NCBI GenBank assembly: GCA_029721435.1
Contig: CM056580.1
Location: 20,716,367 to 20,780,366, forward strand
Source: Gymnothorax reevesii
Taxonomy: Eukaryota > Chordata > Actinopteri > Anguilliformes > Muraenidae
Direction: 5' to 3'
Length of the DNA: 64,000 nucleotides
Numbering within the stretch: the first letter of the stretch is position 1; every line of letters begins with the position of its first letter. Below the pieces are notes generated by a model. The model saw only the letters and a list, made by a program, of their open reading frames with translations, had not been told where the DNA came from and did no database searches. The position numbers and the translations under genes were made by a program. Shown in pieces: positions 25,911 through 36,850 of the stretch.

Positions 25911-26500
25911 AACACGCACGCAAGCCCTCATACACACACACACAGACACACACCCACACGCATGTACGCGCGCACACACACTCACATTCCCACACAGGCG
26001 CGCGCACACAAACACACACACACAAACACGCACGCAAGCCCACATACACACACACACACAGACACACACCCACACACATGCACGCGCGCACACACACTCA
26101 CATTCCCACACAGGCGCGCGCACACAAACACACACACACAAACACACACGCAAGCCCTCATACACACACACACACAGACACACACCCACACACATGCACG
26201 CGCGCACACACACTCACATTCCCACACAGGCGCGTGCACACAAACACACACACACAAACACGCACGCAAGCCCACATACACACACACACACAGACACACA
26301 CCCACACACATGCACGCGCGCACACACACTCACATTCCCACACAGGCGCGCACTCAAACACACACACACACACACACACGCATGTACGCGCGCACACACA
26401 CTCACATTCCCACACAGGCGCGCGCACACAAACACACACACACAAACACGCACGCAAGCCCTCATACACACACACACCCACTCACACACACACACACATC
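25776..26500. repeat. CA-rich minisatellite with a 116-bp unit
   Basis: The marker 'cattcccacacaggcgcg' starts at 25985, 26101, 26217, 26333 and 26405, spacings of 116, 116, 116 and 72. The marker 'gcaagcc' falls at 25796, 25920, 26034, 26150, 26266 and 26454. Units consist of CA runs with GCGCGC blocks, so the array is a higher-order tandem repeat built from a dinucleotide repeat, with one shortened unit. Long open frames on both strands (Thr-His and Cys-Val runs) are by-products of the periodicity. Confidence 0.95.
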
Positions 26501-26785
26501 CTTGTACTTATAACTTAGTGAGGACATTACATTGACTTCCATTCATTCTTCCTCTGTCTCTACAGCCTTTCCCTAATCTTAATAATAAACAATGTATGCC
26601 TAACCCAAACCCTTACCCTAACCTTAACCTATCCCTAATTATAACCTTACCCCTAACCTTAACCAATAAGTCACAATTAGCCTTTGTAGTTGTGAGGACC
26701 GGCCAAAATGTCCTCACTTCCCAAAAATGTCCCCACTCTGTAGGAAAAGAACGCTTTTTGGTTCTCACTTTGTAGCAAGTACAAG
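26501..26785. mobile_element. Short inverted-repeat element embedded in CA repeats
   Basis: The ends are inverted: 'cttgtactt' at 26501 and 'aagtacaag' ending at 26785. Inside are 'gtgaggacattacattgact' near the left, a block rich in CCCTAACC-like words (26572-26664), and 'tgaggaccggccaaaatgtc' near the right. I know this layout as a widespread repeat in fish genomes. CA tracts lie directly on both sides. Confidence 0.65.
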
Positions 26786-26789
<4 letters not shown>

Positions 26790-26819
<30 letters not shown>

Positions 26820-26858
26820 GACGCACAAACACACACAGACAGACAGACACACACACAC
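26790..26858. repeat. (CA)n with GACA units
   Basis: CA run 26790-26816, then CA/GACAGACA mix to 26858. Confidence 0.9.
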
Positions 26859-26859
26859 T

Positions 26860-27160
26860 CCCTTATGAAAAATTACCGCAAAATACTACAGTAAAAATAC
26901 TATAGTTTTCTATGGTAACTGTGGTATTTTTGCAGAATTACTATAGATTCACTATAGATATAGTAACTCTGTAGTTTACTATACTGATGCTAAAGTAAAT
27001 CTCAACAGTCAAATTCTAACTATAGTAAACTATAGCAATGATATTCAATTACTATAGTATATTTGTAACAAACTATAGTTTACTAAAGTGCAGTTTACTA
27101 TAGTTTACATCAATTTTACTGTAGTAAATTATGGTTAACTATAGCAAATTTTTATAAGGG
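26860..27160. mobile_element. MITE with ACTATAG-rich interior
   Basis: The ends are inverted: 'cccttatgaaaaatt' at 26860 and, reverse-complemented, 'cccttataaaaatt' at 27160. The 300-bp interior is AT-rich and contains many copies of 'actatag' / 'ctatagt' on both strands, so most of it can fold back. No coding capacity. Superfamily is not clear, since no target duplication stands out. Confidence 0.65.
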
Positions 27161-29270
27161 CTCACATGCATGCACACACGCACGCACACACATACATTCT
27201 CAAACATATAGTATGCATACTGTTGTTCATACACATGCACATATTTTTGATTACTGAAACACACTCAGATACAGTACAGACACGCGCGCGCTCATGAACT
27301 TTACACATACATTCAAATACACATGCTGAGACACACACAGACCCATCCAAGAGGAAAAAGTCATGTGCGCACAAAAATTCTGATATTTCAGTAATTCAGT
27401 ATACAGATATATGCATTCAAATGTACCTAGCACTCACTTTAACTCTCATGCAAGATATAAGTCTGAACACACATGGGAGTTTAGCTCACATACTCATATG
27501 TACATAATCTCTGCATGCTCATACAAAACAATGCTCCTGCGCCAGCCCCAGCAACACACTGACAGTGAGAGTAAGGCATTGTCGCGTTCAACTCTCACAC
27601 ACTAGCGAAGTCGCACTTTCTGTCCTTTTCAACACTCTCTCAAGGTCAACATCTCACAGTGACAATTAAAACATGTCTGGGAATTAATGGTGAATATAGG
27701 CCAAAAGGAGAAATAGATTGGTGGAGGATTGGGGGTAGTTGGGTTTTTTCTGAGTGGGAGGTGAGGGGACGGGGGGTGGGAGGGGAGATGGGAAAGTGGG
27801 TTGATTTCAGAAAGCAGACTGTACTGATACACCATCAAGCGCTCACAGCCTCAGCTGCCTTACACTGGGTCAGTTTTTTCCAGTCAACATGAGTCACTCA
27901 ACAGAGATGCGCCATAAATAAATAGCTTCCCTGTTCCTCCACGGTTACCGCCGGAACCACACCCTGTCGTGGTTCTCTGCCAGTGGTAGCGTGGGTTGTT
28001 GTGTGTTGTCCCCGATGGGCAGGCGGGGGCCAGAGACGGAGGCGTGGGCAGGGTTTAAAAATGGTAGCGTTGATGAGAGCGGCCTGCACTGCTCCGTCTT
28101 TTCGTTGTGCATGGTTCAGCCACAAGTGCCCGTTGTAAACAGCAGCCATGGCTCTTCTGGGGCTGTGGTTTAGGCTGGGTTTGGCTCTCTCCCACAGACC
28201 TCCACCCCTCCTCCTTAGAAGCCTTTGTGGAAAATATGACAGCCACTCTCTGGCGTAAACAAGCAATTTGTGACAGCTGTCAGTTTACTTTAAAGAGAGA
28301 GTGTGAAAAAAATCTCCCGATTTGACAGCACACCTTGTGTTTAGACGGTCATAGGTCACCAAGCCTGAAAACAATCCGCACCCCCTCTCCCCCTCGTATT
28401 TTCTCGCCCACACGCTGAGACTGAACCGAGCAAATGAGGAAATGAGAAGGTCTGCAGGGTGGGATGGGGGGGTAACAGGAGTTTTCAGACGCCCATCGCT
28501 TATAGAAACCGAGATGGTTCCTGTAAGCCTTGTTAGCTGTCGAGTGTCATCTTTATTAACCAGCTCAATGAGTCATAACATCGAAAAAGGAAGGCTTGGG
28601 GAGTGAAGTCCTTCATCACCTTGGGCCACAAGGGTGTCACTCGCCCCATCTATTATTCATATCTTTTTAATTTAACCAGGTATAAGTGGGACCTGAGGAT
28701 ACAGTCTAGGGGCACCGCGACTATGAACCGATGTGCAGACTGAGGGATGACAGAAGGCAAAAGGGTTGCTTAAGATGGAGCTGTTACATGTGTTCACTTC
28801 ATTAAGAATCACCGCTACTACATGAAAGCAGCACATAGCATTGCTCAACTTAAAGTGGTTTGGGAGGATATTAATGCAGAAATGAGGGAGATCGACTGCA
28901 CTGTGCTGGGGACAGAAAGCTAAAGTACAGGGAAAAAGATAATATCATCTGCAGTTCTCAGTTATGAGTTGATTTCCTGCTGTCAACTGAGGTATTGATC
29001 AATACAATCATGATTAATTCATCACTGGTGATTGAAGAATGTTCCAAGCCAGTCCCATCCTCTGGGATTTTCCCCGAGAATCTCTGGCTGATGAGGACAT
29101 TGTCTGAAGAGCAGCCTACCATTGCAAATTCTTCAATGAAAACGTTCATCAGACGCTAATTAATTTTACTAATTATATTTGTTCGATTTTCCACCAACTA
29201 GTTCTTCTTGAAGGAAGTCTCCTTGGGAATGTGGGTTTACTTTCTGTTGGTGAGTAAAGAAAAAAGGGAG
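27161..29270. other. No gene recognised
   Basis: Starts with degenerate CA-rich DNA (to about 27350), then unique-looking sequence. Segment 27900-28350 is richer in GC and keeps open frames on both strands, but I recognise no domain. Confidence 0.4.
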
Positions 29271-29524
29271 AAAAAAAGGAAGTATCTGAAGGTTATATTC
29301 TTTAATCTAAACGCGCACACAAGCACCACCAAGAGCGACAACTTTTGAGAAGTTGTGAGAAATATCGGGAGGGGGGAAAAGAAAGCAAGTTTCTGTAGAG
29401 CAGTTCGCTCGACCGGAATTAGAGCGTGAATGCATTGTCGCTCGACTGAAAAGAGACTAAGACTGGGTTCCTACACAAACAAGGTGCCTCCACAAACAAG
29501 AAAGGCTCCCTCATCCCCTAAGGA

Positions 29525-29660
29525 CTCGCTACGTTTGGGGAAATAATTGACGAGTCCCGCGGCGCGCGCTATCTCAGCCGAGGCTGCGCTCCAGCGCGAG
29601 GCAGGAGCTCTGATTGCCTCTTCCTCCCCGAGCTGCGATCCATTTCCGCAAGGCTAGAGA
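29525..29660. promoter_or_regulatory. CpG-rich patch, possible promoter/CpG island core
   Basis: About a dozen CpG dinucleotides occur in roughly 75 bases (29527-29602, including 'cccgcggcgcgcgct'), in a window where CpG is otherwise rare. Such retention suggests an unmethylated, possibly promoter-like patch. No TATA box, exon or splice pattern was established, so the call is inference from composition. Confidence 0.35.
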
Positions 29661-31690
29661 AACAGCCCCGACCTAATGAGGAGCGAACCTTCAAGAAACC
29701 TACTTTCAATGCTCTTATCCTTCCTTGTGACGCACTCCCCACCCACTCCACCCCTCGCCTTCTCCCATTCTCTTCCTGCACCCCCGCCCCACCCCCATCG
29801 GCATATATGTGCATATACAGTCAGTTATATAACCTTTACAGTGTACTTTTCTCGTCTGCATACGCTTTTCATAGAATATGTATTCTCCATCTCCAAAATT
29901 CTCTGAAAAAAGTATGAAAAAGGTATAAGTGCCTGTCACTGGGGTGGTACCCCATAGGTATGTAATTGTTCTCTCAACCGTCAGTGTACACGAAATGTTT
30001 ACCGCTTTGCTCATAAAAACTGCTCATCAATACCCAAAAAGAAAATAACTGCTCTTTCTGGGTGCATTTTGAAATTGTTGGCATAAAATCGTGCCTCCAC
30101 TGAATCTATTTAAAGTGAGAGGTTCCTCAGTTTTAGTTAATCACTATGCTGGTTTTCCTTTTTGAAGGCATCAGGTCTGGAAAGATGTCACAATTCACAA
30201 TACTTTGATTATGGTCATTTGTAGGATAACATATATGGTGCATGTATGATGGCTAATAGTACGCGATGAAAGCATGAGTGTTGGGGCAAACTTAACGGCA
30301 TCACAGGGGTTTACAGCTGAGGGTGTCGGGGTTAGATTTTTATGTGCGGTAAAATGGTGTTGATCAATTCTGCTGTCTATCCATTCTCACCAATGATCCT
30401 GTTACATGAGAAAAGGCATGTGAGTAGGAATGAATGTTGCAGATTGGGATTAACCATGTTCTTAACAAGTATGTGAGGCAAATTACTGTTCATAGTTATC
30501 AGAAATATTATAGTTATTTTTTCTATCAATAGTGGGACTGTTTAGTAATAGTGTTATTGCAAAATTAGGGCTCTTTAATTTTGTAGCCATTGATTATGAG
30601 CCACTGTTACCCACACATTATTCACATTACCAGGGTAAATATGGCATTTGGATTTTTAGAGGAGAATTTTCACAATTTTCACATTTCATATTTATGCACA
30701 GGGACAATTTGGCTTAGTTACACATATGTTTATCGATGCCAGCTCTCTCCTCTCAGTTAAGCATATCACACATTAATGCAATTTGCTGCGCAGCTGTTTC
30801 CGTAAGATTTGATTACATTTGCAACATGTTTTACAATTATCGTGCGGAAAAACACAGTTCTTTACATTCCAAGAATTAAGCGAGGAAAAACCCCAAATGA
30901 GAGAGGGGGAAATGCTCAGATGTGATTCTTAGAGGGATGACTGCTGTTCCTGCAATAGCAACATTCAATTAAGAACTCTGAGCCCTGCAGTCCTGCCAGC
31001 TCTAACTATAAATATCTGCAGCCGCCCAATCCACTTGTCTCTGTGTTTATTTGGTCGCACTGTTCAAGAGCTTTGCTCGGCTGAGTTCTTTGCAGAACCT
31101 GTGAAAAATTAAAAAGGCCATTTGAATTTGGACTAATTTCTTGCCCTCTGGATGAATGCCCCTTCCTCCCTATTGAATTTATGTTTTCACCACAGTTTTA
31201 GTGAGCCTTTTGTCTTTAATCAGAATTGCTTTTAATTGGTGAAACATTATTTTCAATCTCAATTTGCAGGAATATCTTGTTTGTTGAAACTTGGCTTTAT
31301 GTAAACTGGGTAAGTTATACTTTTCATTCAGGCTAGAATTTGGCTAAAAGATGCATTCAGTGCTTCAACAAGTGTGTTCAGTCCATGGACCTCTTCTGTT
31401 ATCAGTTAAATACCAAATTAACAATGCCCAATGTGTAGCACTGGGTTCAGCTCTCTTTTTTATCTATTGTTAGCTATTTGGCACATTCCTGAACTTCGAA
31501 TAAAGAATTGCCGCAGGAGAGTGGCTATAATATTGCTGCTCAAATTAATGCTCTGAGGTACCAGATGAAGCTGAAAATTATCTCATGATCAAATATTCAT
31601 AAAAGGTGAATCATTTATTGTTGTAGCTGTTGAACCTGGGATGTGGCACCAACTCATCAATATAAATGTTTATTTATTGCAACAATGTGT
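29661..31690. other. No gene; part may be conserved non-coding
   Basis: AT-rich single-copy-looking DNA. The part at about 30960-31310 is low in repeats and contains homeodomain-like and TATA-like words (see findings). No exon is supported. Confidence 0.4.
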
Positions 31691-31699
31691 CTTATGATC

Positions 31700-32130
31700 T
31701 GTAATAGCCGGTAGCGTAGGAGGTCGGATGCAGCAAAAAGAGAGAACGTGAGCAGCGAGTAAACAGTACAAACACAGAGAACAACACAGACCAAACTGAA
31801 GAACTCGCGCCTCCAAAGGACGTCCAATAGTCCGAACACCAGAGGCAATGCGAGAAAGAAAAAGGGAGAAGAAACTCCAAAAATCAGAGAATAGAAAGTC
31901 TTTCAAAACCTGACTAAAGATTTCTTCAGCTGTAGTGCGTAGCTAAACAAAGACACTCTAGCGAAGGAGGCGTGCCGGACTTCCTGCTTATATAGATTCT
32001 GGGGAAGCTCCGCCCCAGCTCAATCAGCCAGCTGGGTAAAGAATTCGATAGCCCAGGAAACGATATCGTCCCGGGACAAGAGCCACAAAGAAAAGTCCAA
32101 ACACACGCACAAACATCCAGAACCATGACA
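31700..32130 (-). mobile_element. Solo LTR with 5-bp target duplication
   Basis: On the minus strand it starts TGTCATGG and ends TATTACA, the TG...CA form of an LTR. It is flanked by a perfect 5-bp duplication TGATC (31695-31699 and 32131-32135). A TATA-like 'ctatataagcaggaag' lies at about 31982-31997 on the minus strand, placed as an LTR promoter would be. No internal gag/pol follows on either side, so this 431-bp piece is a solo LTR left by recombination between two LTRs. The parent element is not identified. Confidence 0.9.
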
Positions 32131-32135
32131 TGATC

Positions 32136-33600
32136 TCCATTGCTGCTTTTATAGTCAATGACTGGAGTAAATATGTTTGATTAAATTTACATCCTGAATA
32201 CAGTGTGAGCAATGTGCTCTCTCCAAACCTCTGATTCGGGATCGTCGTAGCAAGACCCAATAGAACAGAAAACAATGGCCTCCATAAGTCTCCTCCATTT
32301 TCTACAAAGCAAGAAACACTGGGCTCAGGAAAGTTTGGATTTGGGCTATCAGTGGTCCTAACTCTCTGTGATAGGACCTCCCTTCCCTTGAACTGCATCT
32401 CGTTTAAATCCTTGGATTGGATTAAACCCTGGACATGGGTGGTTCAAAACAATAAAGCAGTGTTGGGATCACTTTAAAATCCAATCAGATTAAGTCGTCA
32501 AATCCCCTCTTTAATCTATATAAAACCTTCAAAACACATTGTTTTAAATTTAAACAAAGGATTGTGGATATTAATACAAAAAAAAAACAAAAAAAAAATC
32601 AGGATTACTCTGATCTCACTGGAAGGATGGACGTACAGAGGATATCAGAATTAAATGTATGACATTAATTTTCAAATATGTTTCATAATAAAAAGGACGG
32701 TAAAGTTGCTTTGACGCAGTAATACATTGTTTGTAGCCTTAATGATTGATACTTTATTATTATTATTATTATTATTTAAGTCTCAGTTTCAGAGGCTTCT
32801 ATTGCTTACCTCTAACCAGACCACACTATCATCACAAAATTATATGAACCCAATATAAAATATTTTGATCCATAAAAATGTATCTACAACTACAGTAATA
32901 TTTCATCACTTTAACCTTAGTGGTAATTTTCTAATCAAAAAGCCTGTTATCATCATGTACATGATGAGCATTCATTTTAATTTCTGTTTGAATGACAAAA
33001 GAAAGCATGAGTAACGAACTTGCAATATGAAGTGAAATCTGCCCATTTTATATGTTATACGTGTGGAATTATTTTGTTGTGAACCTCCTGTCTGGTCCCT
33101 GTTGAACAGTCAGACTCGCTGGTTAAATAAATGTCATATGTAGATGAATAGACGTTTGCAAAATTAAATAAAGACACTGAATAGATAAAATAGACTCAGA
33201 TTTAGAAACAAAATTGTTTAAAATGGGGTGAGATGCAGATAAAAGGCATTACTACTGGTTACTATTCTGTGAGTGGTGTTTTATTTTTGCCAAATTCCTG
33301 CAGGGTAGCAGTTGTCATCAGCGAGAGGTACATGTCTGCTCCAGGTGGTGCTGGCTGTCATGTGGTGTGATGTGGTTTTTATTGTGCAAAATACTTAGCA
33401 GCACTCATGATACATGGAGTTGGGTACACAGGAGGTATAGACATTGCAGTTTACAAATTGCCGACGAGCCTTTCACCCTTTAAAAAGAGGCAGTTCTTCC
33501 CGACCATCAAGCGAGATGACTGACCTGATGGCGTTTTCTTGTGTGACCAGGCTTTCATCTGTTTTCTGTCAATAAGTGTGTGCCAGCCCATATTAAGTGT
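32136..33600. other. No gene; AT-rich, (TTA)n at 32754
   Basis: A-rich tract near 32577-32599 and a TTA trinucleotide repeat 32754-32777. Nothing coding is supported. Confidence 0.45.
32754..32777. repeat. (TTA)n microsatellite
   Basis: About eight TTA units, seen directly. Confidence 0.9.
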
Positions 33601-34835
33601 CTCTGCGTGACTCCCTACTGCTAGCATTGATTGCCCTGGAAACGGAACATTAGTAAAACATTATGTTTGCTTCAGCGCTTAATTTGTAGGTGCTGTTTAA
33701 TTGGCTCTAAAAGCAAATGCAATCGTCTCTTTTCTCCTCCCCAGATACAAATGGAAGCTGTACCATATGCACTTTATGTCAACACTCGCTTTGAAATAGC
33801 ACAATAGCAATAAAGCTATCAGCACCTTATGATTTTAATGTGAAACGCTTTTTTGTCTGTCAACGTTCAGTTTAGACTCTGACAACGGGAGAAAATTTGA
33901 CGTTGCAGCCGAGACAAAGGAACAAATGCATTTTGCTGGTCAGAAATGAAATTCTCATTCAAAATAATCAGAGGTGGAAAATTACTGCCTATTACATGCC
34001 CCCCAATCCTCACTCTGCAGTCTCTGTGGTCCTACACCCACATCGTCAGACAGCTGTCAACGTGCCAACGTGGGTTGTAACCAGGTCTGTTTTCTTATTG
34101 TGGCCATTGACCTGCATGCACAATTAGTTCTTTATTTTTTTTATGACATTTATCTCAGAACAGTGCCTTATTCACCCTACCACTGGTCACCGTGGGAGCT
34201 GTTTGTATGTGGGGATGCCCGCTTGCGGTTTGCCGCTCGTCCAGGTGAGTGGCCCCATAATCCATTTCTTTGCATGAGGGTTCAGCCCTGGGGTGTAAGC
34301 GGTTAAGTGTATTTCGGAGCGTGCTCATTACGGAGGGAAGAGGGCAGTAGCGCCTGGCGATTGTGGCGCCAGAGTGTGATTGTGGCAAGACATCCTGACC
34401 GCTTTGAAAATCGCTGTGCTAACAGGGGCAGAAGCCGGCTGAATGGACAAGCCCAGCCAAGTTTGCATTTGCCACCACACTAACACACCTTATAATGATA
34501 TATCATCCCCAACCACCACCCACAGTAAATGCTCGCGAGGCTAGACGGCCGCGTGTCCGGCTGCCAAAGGAGTAGGCTGTATTTCGCAAAACTGTCAACC
34601 TCGGATAAGACAGCCACCTTGCCACCATCAGAACAAAACTCCTACACATTAAAAAAGGGAAAATAATCTTCAGAGAGGCAGCCAGGCATATGTTCTCAAC
34701 ATGTCAGAAATGGGTGATGGGTGTTGGAAAAGGAGCCCTTTCTTTTAATGCTTCATTATGGCTGGTTTATATTTTTTACCGTTTTGCTGAAATCATTTTA
34801 CTCGGCCTGATATGCATTTATGGGTTGTCTCTCTC
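33601..34835. other. No gene; part may be conserved non-coding
   Basis: Repeat-free DNA with balanced composition at 33600-34130. Short frames only, no recognised domain. Confidence 0.35.
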
Positions 34836-34837
34836 TC

Positions 34838-35242
34838 TCCACACACATACACACACACAAACACACACACACAAACACACATGCGTGCACTCACGAACAC
34901 ATACACACTCACACACAAACTCATACACAAACACACACGCGCGCACTCATCCACACACACACAAACACACTCATACACAAACACACACTGACACTCACCC
35001 ACACATGCACACAAACACACACACATACACACACACACTCTTACACAAACACCCACTGACACTCACCAACACATGCACACAAACACACACACACACACAC
35101 ATACAAACACACACACACTCTTACACAAACACACACACACGCGCGCACTCATGCACACACACAAACACACACAGACACTCACGCACACATGCACACAAAC
35201 ACACACACACACACTCGTACACAAACACACACTGACACTCAA

Positions 35243-35274
<32 letters not shown>

Positions 35275-35290
35275 GCGCACACACGTGTGT
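34838..35290. repeat. CA-rich imperfect repeat array
   Basis: CA runs interrupted by 'ctcatacacaaacac', 'actgacactcacc' and 'gcgcgcactcat' words that recur at irregular spacing, similar in style to the array at 25.8-26.5 kb but without one fixed unit. Confidence 0.9.
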
Positions 35291-36690
35291 GCACAAACCT
35301 TCATTTAATTGGACAAGGTGTAGAAATTCCAAATTGTGTTGTTTCTCCCAACTCAAGCTGAAATATCTAAATTAACAATTGTGACTTACTTTTTTTTTTG
35401 GGAGGGAGTGTTTAGTGAGTCACTGAAACATGCCTGCCGAGGATCTATGCCTGGCTGATACTTTAGGTTTGGTTATCTAAATTATGTGGTAGAAACACCA
35501 GCTCAGGCATCCTAAGCTCTCCCAGTCGAGATGGAGAACGGCGTGATGGGAGCGGCCATGTTTGTTGTCTTTCTATGAAGGCACCATCCTGTTCCATCCA
35601 CAGAGCTTTTGATCTCTGATAATAAGCTCCCCCTGCACCAAACCTGCCCCCCAGCAGCCTTCCCCGCGAGAGCGACCTGGTCACGCCTCTCTCTCTCCCT
35701 CTCCGCGCTGCACTTGGACAGGGTCAGGGGTATAGGAGGAGTGGGGCCCCGGGAGGAAGGCAGTGCTCTTGGCAGGAACGCCCGCTCCCAGCAGGGGGCA
35801 CTGTATCCTTTAATCCCAGGGTCACCATGCTCCATATGGACCACAGTGCAGGAGGCCAGAAGGAGGATTGTGTTGGAGGGGTGGTGGGGGGGACCGGAAC
35901 TTGAACATCCAGAAAAGTTGAAAGAAGCCCTTCACTCAGTCCCCTGGAAGATGAGCGAGAGAGTGAGGGCAGGGGGGGTGTGAGGGTGGAGGGTTGGGTG
36001 GGGATTACATGGCTGAACCTCCTGACACAGAAGAGCTGCGGCCCCCCTGCGGCACACTGTGCTTCTGACCCCAGGACCTTCTCCTACTGCCTGATCCTAA
36101 GTAGCACCAACACACCCACAGCAGTGCACAAACAACAGATTTTAGCATCGCACAATAGCTCAAGCCTGAATGCTTTTCGGAGGGAAGTGTGTTCAACATT
36201 TTTAAAAGTATGAAGCCAGGTGAAACATAGTCTGCCAGGCATATCCGGGACTACCCAATCCCAACAGAAGGTATATTTCAGTGGTCACTGAAGCAAATTA
36301 AATTCCCAATCAAATAAGTTCTTGTTGCTGAGGCCATTTCATGCAAAAATGATGAGGCTTTCTGTAGAGACTGTGTGCAGATTCTGTTAGGTAGGTTGGG
36401 GATGGGAGAACTGTGAGAGCTTTGTGTGAGGCTCGCTTTAAATGAGACTTAGTTCACGGTGAGGGAGGTCCTATCAGAGAGAGCTCTTCAGCTCTCTGGC
36501 CTGTCAGTGGGCCTCCGTCCCAGGTCTGACTTCATTTCCACAGCTGATTTCTCCACTACGCAGGGGTTCAGCTGAACCAGAGAACCTGAGACTGAAAAAG
36601 GAGGACTCATGTAGCCAAAGTGCCATGTCAGCTCGGCGAGCAGAATTAGGCCGGCACGTCACACGCGGAATAATGATGATCCATTGTTCT
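35291..36690. other. No gene recognised; GC-richer segment
   Basis: The stretch 35500-36050 is GC-rich with purine-rich runs. It contains a CTCF-like motif (separate entry). Open frames there (for example 35609-35983) lack any recognised domain. Confidence 0.4.
35787..35803 (+). promoter_or_regulatory. CTCF-like binding motif
   Basis: The sequence 'cccagcagggggcactg' closely matches the CTCF core consensus (CCASYAGRKGGCRS). A single motif match occurs by chance at low frequency, so binding is inference. Confidence 0.45.
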
Positions 36691-36699
36691 GGGACACAG

Positions 36700-36850
36700 A
36701 AAAATAGGGCAGTGTGTGCTTGCCGTGGTGATTACGGCATTGGACTCTGCACCTCAGGGTCACGGGATCACGTCCCAAAAGGAGTTGCACTGTTGAATCT
36801 GAGAGAGAAGAACTGCTCCCCAGCTGCTAAAGAAAGAAGTCATAATGTGG
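36700..36850 (+). repeat. Possible tRNA-derived SINE remnant
   Basis: 'gtggtgattacgg' (about 36726) and 'cacgggatcacgtccc' (36761-36776) are spaced like degenerate A and B boxes of a tRNA-type promoter, with 'cattggactctgcacctcag' between them as in tRNA-headed SINEs. The following 'gttgcactgttgaatct' fits SINE bodies known in fish. Too decayed to name. Confidence 0.45.

Noticed and set aside
25776..26500. CRISPR-like regular repeats
   Set aside because: Units are contiguous tandem copies of low-complexity CA DNA in a vertebrate sequence, without unique spacers or cas genes.
25673..26535. Long open frames on both strands (Thr-His-rich and Cys-Val-rich, up to 281 codons)
   Set aside because: They come from CA dinucleotide repeats, which lack stops in several frames. 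There is no start context, domain or splice structure.
26572..26664. Interstitial telomeric repeat
   Set aside because: CCCTAA-like words are irregular and lie inside a short inverted-end repeat, not in a tandem telomere array.
34690..35375. Further Thr-His and Cys-Val frames
   Set aside because: Same cause as the 25.8-kb array: CA repeats.
36035..36057. Second CTCF site on the minus strand
   Set aside because: The G run is one base too long for the consensus, so it is mentioned only as a weak match.
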